Part shown: one piece after another, positions 35,218 to 43,918 of the stretch
How the letters are laid out: each line of letters begins with the position of its first letter
Position numbering within the stretch: the first letter of the stretch is position 1
The notes under the pieces: generated by a model
Told to the model about the DNA's origin: nothing
Database searches by the model: none
What the model saw: the letters and a program-made list of their open reading frames with translations, nothing else
Translations under genes and position numbers: made by a program
Assembly (NCBI GenBank): GCA_035945115.1
Contig: DASZAN010000094.1
Span: forward strand, 23,622-87,621
Length of the DNA: 64,000 nt
Reading direction: 5' to 3'
DNA from: DAHUYF01 sp035945115
Lineage (GTDB): Bacteria > Pseudomonadota > Alphaproteobacteria > ATCC43930 > CGMCC-115725

Positions 35218-36513
35218 TTAACGGGCGTTCTTAATCCGCTCTGTTCTATCGGCGATTTCGCCGACGCTCGCGTGACCGGAATCGGCCAGCCGCAACAGTC
35301 GGGACTCCATTTCCGCGAGGACCGTCTTCGCCTCGAAGGCCTCACGAGCGATACGCCGCGCCGCTGCCCCCATCGCCACCCGACGTGATGGCTCGTCTGC
35401 GAGCTCGCGGATGGCTTGGGCGAGCCGTTCGGGATCCTCGGGCGGCACGATTAAGCCGGCGACGCCCAGGGTCTGCGCGATCTGCGTGCCGGGAGGAACG
35501 GTGGCGATCACCGGCTTTCCCGCGGCGAGGACGGCACCGAGCTTCGAGGGCATCACCAGATCTGCGGCATCCCGCCTCTGCGGCATCAGGTGGATGTCGC
35601 CGAGATTGAGAAATTCATTAAAGCGCTCCTCCGACTGTAGCGGCAAGAAACGCAGATTGGGGAGGCCGCTGGCGGCGCGCTCGAGCTCCTCGCGCCCGGG
35701 TCCAGCGCCGGCCAGGAGAAAGAGCGGTGATGCCGCGCCCTCTGCGGCCAGGAGCCGCGCCGCGGCGACGACCGTCTCCAGGCCCTGCTTCCGGCCGATG
35801 CTGCCGGAATAGAGAACGACCGGGATGCCGTCGGGAACGCCGAGTTCGGCCCGCAACGCCCCGGGCACAGTCATCGGGAAGAACCGGTCAGTGTCGACCC
35901 AGTTGGGAAAGAGCGCCAGGCGATCGCGAGCGACATTCTTGCGCTCGAGGGCTTCGAGCATGGCGGGCGAAATGGTCGAGACAAGATCGTAGCGGGAAAC
36001 GAGCCACCGCTCCAAGCCGAGCGCGCCTTCCACAAGGCGCGCGTTCTTGATGAGGCCGAGGTCAGCCGCGGCATCGATTTCGAGATCTTGGACGTGGAGC
36101 CATGCGCGGGCACCCGCCATCCGCGCCGCGGCGAGCGCCAAGGGCGCCGAGAGGAGCGTTGGCACGACCCCGAGCACGAGATCGAGTGGTCGCGACATCA
36201 CGGCCAGGAGTGCCGGCGGGATGCTCGAAAGCGCGAACGAGCCGAGATGGAGAATACGTCGCGTGCCGCTCATCCGCTGCGGCACATAGAGGGGGCAGCG
36301 CACCACGCGGCATCCCCGCCAATGCTCCATCTTCCAGGTAAACCGCGCCGCACCGCGCTCGCGCCGCCATTCGGGATAGTAAGGCCGCGTCGTCACCACC
36401 GACACATTGTGGCCGCGACCTGCAAGCCAGGCGGCCATTTCGCCGGTATATCGGCCGACACCAGTCAGTTCCGGCGCGAAGTTGAGGCCGATGATGAGAA
36501 GATTCATATCCAT
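35218..36513 (-). CDS. WcaI-like GT4 glycosyltransferase
   Basis: A 431-residue GT-B enzyme. The N-terminus LLIIGLNFAPELTGVGRYTG and VSVVTTRPYYPEWRRERG match the WcaI family of colanic acid loci. The donor domain has VVLYSGSIGRKQGLETVVAA near 230-249, and LMPQRRDAADLVMPSKLGAV followed by GKPVIATVPPG. In WcaI-type systems the enzyme adds a sugar (fucose in E. coli) to the lipid-linked primer; the donor here is unknown. It lies 24 bases downstream of the initiating transferase gene, consistent with the second assembly step. Confidence 0.87.
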   Translation of the reverse strand: MDMNLLIIGLNFAPELTGVGRYTGEMAAWLAGRGHNVSVVTTRPYYPEWRRERGAARFTWKMEHWRGCRVVRCPLYVPQRMSGTRRILHLGSFALSSIPPALLAVMSRPLDLVLGVVPTLLSAPLALAAARMAGARAWLHVQDLEIDAAADLGLIKNARLVEGALGLERWLVSRYDLVSTISPAMLEALERKNVARDRLALFPNWVDTDRFFPMTVPGALRAELGVPDGIPVVLYSGSIGRKQGLETVVAAARLLAAEGAASPLFLLAGAGPGREELERAASGLPNLRFLPLQSEERFNEFLNLGDIHLMPQRRDAADLVMPSKLGAVLAAGKPVIATVPPGTQIAQTLGVAGLIVPPEDPERLAQAIRELADEPSRRVAMGAAARRIAREAFEAKTVLAEMESRLLRLADSGHASVGEIADRTERIKNAR

Positions 36514-36537
36514 TCCGGTTTGCCGCGCGGCGAGACC

Positions 36538-38019
36538 TCAGTAGGCGTTCTCGCGCCCGAACATGACAACGATCGTCTTCACGAGGATTTTGAGATCGAG
36601 CCACAACGACCAGTGGTCGATGTAGTAGAGGTCGAGGGCGACACGGCGCCGGGCCTTTTCCAGCGAATCGATCTCGCCGCGCAGCCCGTTCACCTGCGCC
36701 CATCCGGTCATGCCCGGCCGAACGCGATGGCGTTGGAAATAGTCGCTGACGGCATCGTGGTAGAGCCGCTCGCCCGCCTTCATACCAAGGGCGTGCGGGC
36801 GCGGTCCCACCAGCGCCATCTCGCCGCGCAGCACATTGACGAGCTGCGGTAGCTCGTCAAGGCTTACGCTGCGCAGAAAGCGGCCGACCCGGGTAACGCG
36901 GGGGTCGCCCGCCACCGTGCGCTTCGCGCCCGTCGGATCTTCCTGCTCGACATGCATCGTGCGGAACTTCAATACGCGGATCGTCTTGTTGTTGAAGCCG
37001 AAGCGATCTTGGACGAAGAACACGGGTCCCCGGCTGTCGAGGCGAATCGCCGCGGCGATCATCAGCATAAGCGGAGCGAAGGCGATGAGCGCCAGCGCGC
37101 CGACAATCTGATCCTCAAGCCACTTGATAATGCCGCCCCAATGCTTGAGGGGGCGGTCGAGAATCTCGATCGTGCGCGCCGATGCGGTCTCGCCGATGCC
37201 GCGCATGGGAAAGCCGCCGATCTGGTCGATGCTGAGTCTCAGATCGACGGGAAGCGAGCGCAATTTCGCAACGAGCTCACCGATGCGGCCCTCCGCCCTC
37301 AACGGCAGCGCGATGATAACCTCGTCGATCAGGCCGCTGCGCGTCATGGCGATGAGATCGTCGGTGGTGCCGAGCACGCGGCAGCCGCCCACATAAGCAG
37401 GCACACGGTTCAGGCGATCGTCGAAGATGCCGGCGATGGCGACCTCGCCGCGACCATCGGTGCGCAATTTGGCGATGAGCTGCTCGCCGCCGTCGCCGGC
37501 GCCGACAATCCCGACCGCACGGGAAAGCCGGCCTTGCGCGCCCCAGCGCCGCATCAGCGAACGCAGGCCGGCGCGCAGCAGCACCAGCTCGAATACGACA
37601 AGCAGCGCCCAGGTCAGCACCCAACCGCGCGAATAGAGATCGGCGATCTTCGCGAAAAAGGAAATGGTGGAGAGCAGTCCGAGCGTCGCGCCCCAGAGGA
37701 GCACCGCGCGGCCAATTTGCCAGCCGAAGCGGGAAAGGCGGGAGATCGTGTACGTGCCACCGCGTCGCAAGGCAGCAACGAACACCATCGCAGCGAGAAG
37801 CACGGTGAGGCCATAGCGGTCATAGGCGTCCCATTCGCCAAGCACGACGATCAGGTAAAAGGCAAAAGCGATGCCGCCCGCCAATACCACAGCAAGGAAG
37901 TCCAGCACCTGCACCACCTCGCACAGGACTTGGTGCGAGATGGCGCCGCGGGTTCCACGGCGCGCAAGGTCGCCTGAGGCGACTTCGTCCAGCACGTTAC
38001 GATCAATGACGTCAGCCAT
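36538..38019 (-). CDS. WcaJ-type undecaprenyl-phosphate sugar phosphotransferase
   Basis: Starts the polymer by moving a sugar 1-phosphate, usually glucose or galactose, onto undecaprenyl phosphate. The 493-residue protein has four N-terminal membrane helices (about 35-140), a CoA-binding-like domain (AVGIVGAGDGGEQLIAKL near 170-187), a fifth membrane segment, and the catalytic Bac_transf domain with VLKFRTMHVEQ, SLDELPQLVNVLRGEMALVG and the PGMTGWAQVNGLRG stretch. Length and layout match WcaJ. It is divergent from the acetyltransferase gene across a 374-base gap. Confidence 0.93.
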   Translation of the reverse strand: MADVIDRNVLDEVASGDLARRGTRGAISHQVLCEVVQVLDFLAVVLAGGIAFAFYLIVVLGEWDAYDRYGLTVLLAAMVFVAALRRGGTYTISRLSRFGWQIGRAVLLWGATLGLLSTISFFAKIADLYSRGWVLTWALLVVFELVLLRAGLRSLMRRWGAQGRLSRAVGIVGAGDGGEQLIAKLRTDGRGEVAIAGIFDDRLNRVPAYVGGCRVLGTTDDLIAMTRSGLIDEVIIALPLRAEGRIGELVAKLRSLPVDLRLSIDQIGGFPMRGIGETASARTIEILDRPLKHWGGIIKWLEDQIVGALALIAFAPLMLMIAAAIRLDSRGPVFFVQDRFGFNNKTIRVLKFRTMHVEQEDPTGAKRTVAGDPRVTRVGRFLRSVSLDELPQLVNVLRGEMALVGPRPHALGMKAGERLYHDAVSDYFQRHRVRPGMTGWAQVNGLRGEIDSLEKARRRVALDLYYIDHWSLWLDLKILVKTIVVMFGRENAY

Positions 38020-38393
38020 AGGGTTAAAGTGCTCTCATCCCCGATTAGCTCGTGCGGAGGTCCATCCTCATGGCCGACAACTGCGGCTTCAGTGGCTCAG
38101 GCAGCATTCTTACCAAGGTGCCGCTTTATCCTCGGTTAACCCCCCGCCAAGCACTTTTGGGCTATTGCTGCTATGGGTTACCGGCTTGATCGGTCAGGCC
38201 AAACCGGAAACTTTTGGCGGCCGTCAAAAACGGTACGGGTGTGGCACTGTGACGACACCAGCGGAAGATGTGAGCGTTGCTCCTACCTGCCCCGCTGCGC
38301 GGGCCTCTGAGGTAGGACCTCGTACTCGCGATTCGACAGCGGCGATGCGCAACGACACCGCTTACCCGCTACCAGGATCTCTCCCGCTTTCGC
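38020..38393. promoter_or_regulatory. Divergent intergenic region between wcaJ-like and wcaF-like genes
   Basis: This 374-base gap contains a stem-loop at 38281-38317 (TCCTACCT with AGGTAGGA, enclosing CCCGC-TGC-GCGGG). The last 80 bases before 38394 stay open in the acetyltransferase frame and look coding (see that entry). No confident promoter elements were identified. Confidence 0.45.
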
Positions 38394-38924
38394 ATGCCGG
38401 CGGGGTTTCGCGGCCGCGATGCCGCCTTAGTGCAGCTCTGGTGGCTCGTCGACACCCTGTTCTTCCGTCCTTCGCCACAGGTCCTCTACGGCTGGCGACG
38501 ATGGCTGCTACGCCTCTTCGGCGTCGAAATCGGCATGGGCGTGCTCATCCGCCCGTCCGCGCGGATCACCTATCCTTGGAAGGTGGCAATTGGCGACCAC
38601 GCTTGGGTCGGCGATCACGCCATCCTCTACTCGCTGGCGCACATTCGCATCGGCTCCCATAGCGTCGTCTCGCAACTGGGCCATCTCTGCACGGGGAGCC
38701 ATGACATCGAGAGCGCCAGCTTTGCCATCACGGCCGCGCCCATCGTCGTCGGCTCGCAGTGCTGGATTGCGAGCGACGTCTTCGTGGCACCGGGCGTCAC
38801 CATTGGCGACGGTGCGGTCGTCGGCGCACGGAGCAGCGTTTTCCACGACCTGCCGCCGGCGACAATCTATGCGGGAACGCCGGCGCGGCCGGTGCCGCCG
38901 CGGCCGCTCCCGGACAAGGCCTGA
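38394..38924 (+). CDS. WcaF-type sugar O-acetyltransferase (start uncertain)
   Basis: A 176-residue left-handed beta-helix acetyltransferase that would acetylate a sugar of the repeat unit using acetyl-CoA. Hexapeptide repeats are visible (IGDHAWVGDHAILYSLAHIR, VVGSQCWIASDVFVAPGVTI, IGDGAVVGARSSV), with His102 in TGSHD as likely catalytic base. The N-terminal FRGRDAALVQLWWLVDTLFF matches the family. The frame upstream of this ATG also reads like the family (Tyr-Gln-Asp-Leu-Ser-Arg-Phe-Arg) but contains no ATG, GTG or TTG back to a stop at 38313, so the true N-terminus may be longer or damaged. Confidence 0.85.
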   Translation: MPAGFRGRDAALVQLWWLVDTLFFRPSPQVLYGWRRWLLRLFGVEIGMGVLIRPSARITYPWKVAIGDHAWVGDHAILYSLAHIRIGSHSVVSQLGHLCTGSHDIESASFAITAAPIVVGSQCWIASDVFVAPGVTIGDGAVVGARSSVFHDLPPATIYAGTPARPVPPRPLPDKA

Positions 38925-39027
38925 GTCGGTAGTCCCGGACCTCCTGGCGGGCGATCATCTCAATAATGACACTCGCGGAACGTTCAGGAGTGATTTACCA
39001 AGCGACGATCTTCGAGCAGGACCGTCC

Positions 39028-39210
39028 ATGGCCGACGCCATCTATTTCCGCGACAAGGCAAAGCAGTGCCGGGTGCTTGCCGACCTCTCCATCAGCGGCT
39101 GGGTCGCCGACATGCTGCGCAAGCTCGCCCGCGAATTCGAGGTCCAGGCCGTCAATGAGGATATCCGCGCCATGACGGCGGCGCACGATCCCGCGGGCGA
39201 ACGCGGCTGA
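39028..39210 (+). CDS. Small conserved-type alphaproteobacterial protein
   Basis: A 60-residue helical protein opening MADAIYFRDKAKQCRVLADL and ending in an acidic amphipathic helix (LRKLAREFEVQAVNEDIRAM). Its pattern, Tyr-(Arg)-x-x-Ala-x-x-Cys-Arg-x-Leu-Ala, resembles a very common family of short proteins of unknown function in Bradyrhizobium and relatives. It lies alone between the acetyltransferase and the beta-oxidation gene. Confidence 0.55.
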   Translation: MADAIYFRDKAKQCRVLADLSISGWVADMLRKLAREFEVQAVNEDIRAMTAAHDPAGERG

Positions 39211-39324
39211 CCGAATCGGGGCGCGACGGCCGCCCTGGCGGAGACGGCTCACGCTTGACAGAGCCATCGGCGAATCGCCAGCCTCCTCGGGCAAAGGTGC
39301 TCTAAAGCAGCGAGGAGAAGCCGT

Positions 39325-41427
39325 ATGACGGGGGCTGGCCAGATCGTCACGCTCGAACGCGCGGGTGCCATCGGCGTGCTGACGGTGAACAATCCACCGG
39401 TGAACGCGCTGAGCCACGGGGTGCGATCCGGCCTCAAGACCGGGTTGGACGCGGCGCTTGGCGAGGGCGCGATATCGGGGATCGTGCTCATCTGTGCCGG
39501 CCGTACCTTCGTCGCCGGGGCCGACATCACCGAGTTCGGGAAGCCCATGAAGGAACCCGGCCTCGCCGCCATCATCGAAACCATCGAGAACAGCCCGAAG
39601 CCGGTGATCGCCGCCATTCACGGCACCGCGCTCGGCGGCGGGCTGGAGTTGGCGCTCGCTTGCCATTACCGCGTCGCGGTGCCCGAGGCGAAATGCGGAC
39701 TTCCCGAGGTGAAGCTCGGCATCCTGCCGGGCGCCGGCGGCACGCAGCGCTTGCCGCGGGTCGTCGGCCTGGCGCTCGCCCTCGACATGATTACGAGCGG
39801 CGAGCCGATCCCGGCCAAGCAAGCGCGAGACGCTGGCCTCGTCGACGAGCTGATCACCGGTGATCTCAGAGCGGGCGCCATCGCTTTTGCGGAGAAGGTT
39901 GTGGGCGAGCGCCGACCGCTCGAGCGGATCCGGGACCTTAATGACAAGCTCAAGGTGCCCGAACCCGACTATTTCAAGAATTACAAGAGCACCCTCGCCA
40001 AGCGCCGCCGCGGCCTCGAGGCACCGCAAGCCTGCGTCGATGCCGTTGAAGCGGCGGCGACGTTGCCCTTCGAACAAGGCTTGAAGCGCGAGCGGGAGTT
40101 CTTCACCAAGCTTTTGGGTGGCGAGCAGTCGAAGGCACAGCGCTACTTTTTCTTCGCGGAGCGCGAGGCCAACAAGATCCCCGACGTGCCGAGCGATACC
40201 GCATTGAAGGCCATCCGCAAGGCGGCGGTGATCGGTGCCGGCACCATGGGGGGCGGCATCGCCATGAACTTCGCCAATGTCGGCATCCCCGTAACGGTGG
40301 TCGAGGCGACACAAGCGGCGCTCGATCGCGGCCTCGGCGTGGTGCGCCGCAATTACGAGATCAGCGCGAGCCGCGGCGGCATGGCGGCCGACGATATTGA
40401 AAAGCGCATGGGCTTGATCAAGGGGACGACCGATTACGGCGCGATCGCCGATGCCGACCTCGTGATCGAGGCGGTGTTCGAGGATATGGGGCTCAAGAAG
40501 GAGGTCTTCGGCAAGCTCGACGCGACGGCCAAGGCCGACGCGATCCTCGCCACCAACACCTCGACGCTCGACGTCAACGCGATCGCCGCAGCGACGAAGC
40601 GGCCGGAGAGCGTTATCGGTCTGCACTTCTTCAGCCCGGCCAATGTCATGCGCCTCTTGGAGATCGTGCGCGGCGCCAAGACCTCGAAGTCGGTAATCGC
40701 CTCCTCCATGGCGCTCGCCAAGACCATTCGCAAGGTGCCGGCGCTCGTCGGTGTCTGCGACGGTTTCGTCGGCAACCGCATGCTGGCGCAGCGCGGCCGC
40801 GAGGCAGAGCGGCTTCTCATCGAGGGCGCGCTGCCGCACCAGGTCGACAAGGTGCTGACCGATTTCGGTTTCCCCATGGGCCCCTTCGCCATGGGCGATC
40901 TCGCTGGGCTCGATGTCGGCTGGCGCGTGCGCCAGGCGCGCGGCACCAAAGCGCCGATCGCCGATGCGCTCTACGAGGCAGGCCGCCTCGGCCAGAAGAC
41001 GAGCGCAGGCTACTATCACTACGAGCCCGGCAGCCGCGCCCCGCTCCCCGACCCCGAGGTGGAGCGCATCATCGTCGAGGTCTCGAAGACACTCGGCGTG
41101 CCGCGAAAGCCGATTGCGGAAGCGGAAATGCTCGAGCGCCTCGTCTACCCCATGATCAACGAGGGAGCCAAGATTCTCGAAGAGCGCATGGCGCTTCGCG
41201 CCAGTGATATCGACGTGATCTGGGTGTATGGCTATGGCTGGCCGATCTATCGCGGCGGCCCCATGCACTATGCCGATGGCGTTGGCCTCAAGAAAATCGC
41301 CGAGCGGCTTGGCGAATTCGCCGGGCGCTTCAACGAGCCAGCGCTCAAGCCGGCGGCACTCCTACAGCAACTCGCGCAGGAAGCTCGCGGCTTTGCCGAC
41401 TGGCAGGCGGCGGCCAGGGCTGCATAA
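39325..41427 (+). CDS. Bifunctional enoyl-CoA hydratase / 3-hydroxyacyl-CoA dehydrogenase (FadB/FadJ type)
   Basis: A 700-residue fused enzyme for two successive steps of fatty acid beta-oxidation. The crotonase part (1-190) has TFVAGADITEFGKP, GTALGGGLELALACHYRVA and Glu128 in LPEVKLG; the NAD-binding part has GAGTMGGG at 304-311; the dehydrogenase catalytic His lies in VIGLHFFSPANVMRLLEIV; a C-terminal helical domain follows, with GFPMGPFAMGDLAGLDVGWR. GAGGAGAAG precedes the ATG. No thiolase gene is adjacent, so the partner lies elsewhere. Confidence 0.94.
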   Translation: MTGAGQIVTLERAGAIGVLTVNNPPVNALSHGVRSGLKTGLDAALGEGAISGIVLICAGRTFVAGADITEFGKPMKEPGLAAIIETIENSPKPVIAAIHGTALGGGLELALACHYRVAVPEAKCGLPEVKLGILPGAGGTQRLPRVVGLALALDMITSGEPIPAKQARDAGLVDELITGDLRAGAIAFAEKVVGERRPLERIRDLNDKLKVPEPDYFKNYKSTLAKRRRGLEAPQACVDAVEAAATLPFEQGLKREREFFTKLLGGEQSKAQRYFFFAEREANKIPDVPSDTALKAIRKAAVIGAGTMGGGIAMNFANVGIPVTVVEATQAALDRGLGVVRRNYEISASRGGMAADDIEKRMGLIKGTTDYGAIADADLVIEAVFEDMGLKKEVFGKLDATAKADAILATNTSTLDVNAIAAATKRPESVIGLHFFSPANVMRLLEIVRGAKTSKSVIASSMALAKTIRKVPALVGVCDGFVGNRMLAQRGREAERLLIEGALPHQVDKVLTDFGFPMGPFAMGDLAGLDVGWRVRQARGTKAPIADALYEAGRLGQKTSAGYYHYEPGSRAPLPDPEVERIIVEVSKTLGVPRKPIAEAEMLERLVYPMINEGAKILEERMALRASDIDVIWVYGYGWPIYRGGPMHYADGVGLKKIAERLGEFAGRFNEPALKPAALLQQLAQEARGFADWQAAARAA

Positions 41428-41587
41428 GTCTGCGGCTTTCGTCGCACGGCGACCACCGGAGGATCGAGCTCAGGCCGGTTGCCGTTCGCCCCACGGTTGC
41501 CGCGACATGCTGGCGCGGTCCACAAGGGCCCACTTGAAACCGCGAACTCCCCTATCACATTGGGGAAAATTTGCGGAGTTCGCGGTC

Positions 41588-42244
41588 ATGAGAAGGTTGA
41601 ATTCAGACGGTAGACGCTTCCCCTTGACGCACAAGGTCGGCGTGTTCATCGCCATGCTGCTGATCGCAGTGGCGTTGGGCCGCGGGCTCGGCGAAGCGTC
41701 GCCGAGCGATCCCACCGACACCGTTCATCGTTTCTACGATGCGCTGCTGAACACGATGCAGAACGGTCCCTCGCTCGGCGACAGAGGGCGATACGACCGT
41801 CTGGCCCCGGTGATCGGCCAGAGCTTCGATGTTCCCTACATGGCTCAGAGGGCCGTCGGGGCGGGTTGGACGAAGCTCACCTCGCCGCAGCGGCAAGCAG
41901 TGACGGAGGCATTTCAGCGGTACATGACGGCTACTTACGCCGGTCGCTTCGACAGCTATTCGGGCGAGAAATTCCAGGTGCGCGGCGTCGAGCCGACATC
42001 CTTCGGCACCATCGTGCAGAGCCAGATCGTCAAGTCCGACGGCGCACCCGTCAGCATCAATTATCTGATGCACGAGAATAGCGGTGCGTGGCAAATCGCC
42101 GATGTCTATCTCACCGGCACGATCAGCCAATTGGCGAACTTGCGCTCGCAATTTTCGGCCGTGCTGACACGCCAGGGCGTGGACGGGTTGATCGCGATGC
42201 TGAACGAGAAGGCTGAAACCCTCGTCGCCAACAACAAGTCCTGA
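41588..42244 (+). CDS. MlaC/HpnM-family periplasmic phospholipid or hopanoid transport protein
   Basis: A 218-residue exported protein of the MlaC/Ttg2D family: a signal segment (about 16-37), then FYDALLNTMQNGPSLGDRGR, FDVPYMAQRAVGAGWTKLTS and QRQAVTEAFQRYMTATYAGR, matching the family order. These proteins shuttle lipids between the membranes. HpnM, a subgroup found in hopanoid producers, is a likely identity because hpnA is present in this genome, but the two genes are 41 kb apart. The upstream in-frame extension lacks family features. Confidence 0.8.
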   Translation: MRRLNSDGRRFPLTHKVGVFIAMLLIAVALGRGLGEASPSDPTDTVHRFYDALLNTMQNGPSLGDRGRYDRLAPVIGQSFDVPYMAQRAVGAGWTKLTSPQRQAVTEAFQRYMTATYAGRFDSYSGEKFQVRGVEPTSFGTIVQSQIVKSDGAPVSINYLMHENSGAWQIADVYLTGTISQLANLRSQFSAVLTRQGVDGLIAMLNEKAETLVANNKS

Positions 42245-42251
42245 GCGGCCA

Positions 42252-42992
42252 TCAGAGCCGACGCCAGCGCTCGATCCACGACAGCACGCGCTCGAACGCG
42301 AGGTCGAGCGCCACCGCCATAAGGCCGATCAGCACCGCGCCTTGGAGCACATAGGCGACGTTGGCGGCGTTGAGGCCGATGATGATCGGCAGGCCCAAGC
42401 TTCGCACGCCAACCGTCGCGGCGATGGCCGCCGTCCCGACATTGATGATGACGGAAGTGCGGACGCCCGCGATGATGACGGGGGCGGCGAGCGGCAGATC
42501 GACCCGGCGGAGCACCGCGCCGTCACTCATGCCGATGCCGCGCGCAGCATCGCGCACCGCGACGGGAACGGCGGTCAGGCCGGCAATGGTGCTTTCAAGG
42601 ATCGGCAACACGCCATAAAGGAAGAGTGCCGCCAAAGCCGGGAGCGTGCCGAAACCCATGACCGGCACGGCGATTGCCAGCACCGCCACGGGCGGGAACG
42701 TCTGGCCGACGGTGACAATGGTGGTGACGATCGCGCGAAACTCCGCACCCGACGGCCGCGTCACGGCGATACCCGCAATGATGCCGATGAGACTTGCCGC
42801 GGCGCTCGAAGCACCCACCAGCCCCAGATGCGCGCCGACGAGAGCGAGAAAGCTTTCCTGCCGATAAATCGGCCGCTCGAGCCAGGGAAAGAGCGACGCG
42901 AAGAAGCTTTCCGCTCGGGGCAGGAGCGCGAGCAGCGCCGCCAGCACGAGAACGACCCAGGTCAGCGGATCGCGCAGCGTGCGCATCGTCAT
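42252..42992 (-). CDS. Osmoprotectant ABC transporter permease (YehW/OpuCB type)
   Basis: A 246-residue permease with five to six membrane helices. The motif region AVRDAARGIGMSDGAVLRRV followed by DLPLAAPVIIAGVRTSVIIN is the ATPase-coupling loop typical of glycine betaine/choline OpuC systems. Its start overlaps the ATPase stop by four bases. Last gene of a five-gene coupled operon on the minus strand. Confidence 0.9.
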   Translation of the reverse strand: MTMRTLRDPLTWVVLVLAALLALLPRAESFFASLFPWLERPIYRQESFLALVGAHLGLVGASSAAASLIGIIAGIAVTRPSGAEFRAIVTTIVTVGQTFPPVAVLAIAVPVMGFGTLPALAALFLYGVLPILESTIAGLTAVPVAVRDAARGIGMSDGAVLRRVDLPLAAPVIIAGVRTSVIINVGTAAIAATVGVRSLGLPIIIGLNAANVAYVLQGAVLIGLMAVALDLAFERVLSWIERWRRL

Positions 42993-43918
42993 CGGCGCCG
43001 CACCAGATCGCCGATGTCGATCGTGCCGATCGTTCGACCGGCATTGTCGACCACCGCCAGGCGTTCGGCGCGCACGAGCAGCATGCGTGACAGGGCTTGA
43101 CGGAGACTCGCCTCGGCGGTGATCGAGGTCTCGCCCTCACCGGCGCCGTGGCGCATGCGGTCAGCGACCTTTTCGGTTGAGAGCAGCATAAGACCGGCAT
43201 CATCGCGCCCGACCAGGCTGCGCACGAAGTCGTTGCTCGGTTTTGTCAGGAGTTCCGCCGCCGTTCCGACCTGGACGACGCGTCCCTGGTCCATGACGGC
43301 AATGCGCGAGGCGAGCATCAGCGCCTCGTTCATGTCGTGCGTGACGAAGATGATCGTCTTGCCGCTGCCGCGATGAATGCTAGCGATTTCCCGCTGCAGC
43401 GCCTCGCGTGTGATGGGATCGAGCGCGGCAAACGGCTCATCCATCAGCAGCCCTTCGGGATCGGCGGCAAGCGCGCGGGCAATACCGACCCGCTGTTGCT
43501 GGCCGATCGACAGCTGGTGCGGATATTTGTTGAGATAGACCTCGTGATCGAGCTTCAAGAGGAGAAGCAGCGCGAGGGTCCGCGCGCGAATCTTTTCCGC
43601 AGGCCAGCCAAGCAGGTCCGGCACCGCGGCGATGTTGCGCGCGACCGTCCAGTGCGGGAAAAGCCCGATCGACTGGATGACGTAACCCAAGCGCCGCCGC
43701 AAGTCTTCGGCGTTGAGCGTGCGGATATCGCGGCCGTCGATGCGTATCGTCCCCGCCGAGCACGGGATGAGGCCGTTGATCATGCGCAACAGCGTTGACT
43801 TCCCGGCACCCGACGAGCCGACGATGACGAAGAACTCTCCCCGCTCAATGCGGAGAGAGACCCCGTCGACGGCAGCAATATCACCGTAGCGACGCGTCGC
43901 TTGCTCGAACTCGATCAT
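42989..43918 (-). CDS. Osmoprotectant ABC transporter ATP-binding protein with CBS-like tail (YehX/OpuCA type)
   Basis: A 309-residue ATPase. Walker A GSSGAGKS is at 34-41, the signature is LSIGQQQRVGIARAL, and Walker B is GLLMDEPFAALDPI. After about residue 245 there is a single CBS-like segment (SLRQALSRMLLVRAERLAVV, then GTIDIGDLVRRR), shorter than the tandem CBS pair of OpuA-type ionic-strength sensors. The ATG overlaps the preceding permease stop by four bases. Confidence 0.92.
   Translation of the reverse strand: MIEFEQATRRYGDIAAVDGVSLRIERGEFFVIVGSSGAGKSTLLRMINGLIPCSAGTIRIDGRDIRTLNAEDLRRRLGYVIQSIGLFPHWTVARNIAAVPDLLGWPAEKIRARTLALLLLLKLDHEVYLNKYPHQLSIGQQQRVGIARALAADPEGLLMDEPFAALDPITREALQREIASIHRGSGKTIIFVTHDMNEALMLASRIAVMDQGRVVQVGTAAELLTKPSNDFVRSLVGRDDAGLMLLSTEKVADRMRHGAGEGETSITAEASLRQALSRMLLVRAERLAVVDNAGRTIGTIDIGDLVRRR

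Noticed and set aside
36088..37977. Plus-strand frames opposite the WcaI-like and WcaJ-like genes
   Set aside because: Both minus-strand genes show complete family motifs; the plus-strand products do not resemble proteins.
15676..39210. Search for insertion sequences, integrase or tRNA attachment site at the polysaccharide island borders
   Set aside because: No transposase or integrase frame, no tRNA-like fold and no obvious direct repeats were seen at either edge, so a mobile-element label is not justified.
38995..41268. Long antisense open frame (about 757 codons) opposite the fused beta-oxidation gene
   Set aside because: The plus strand encodes a full enzyme with all catalytic motifs; the antisense product has no recognisable domain and no ribosome site.
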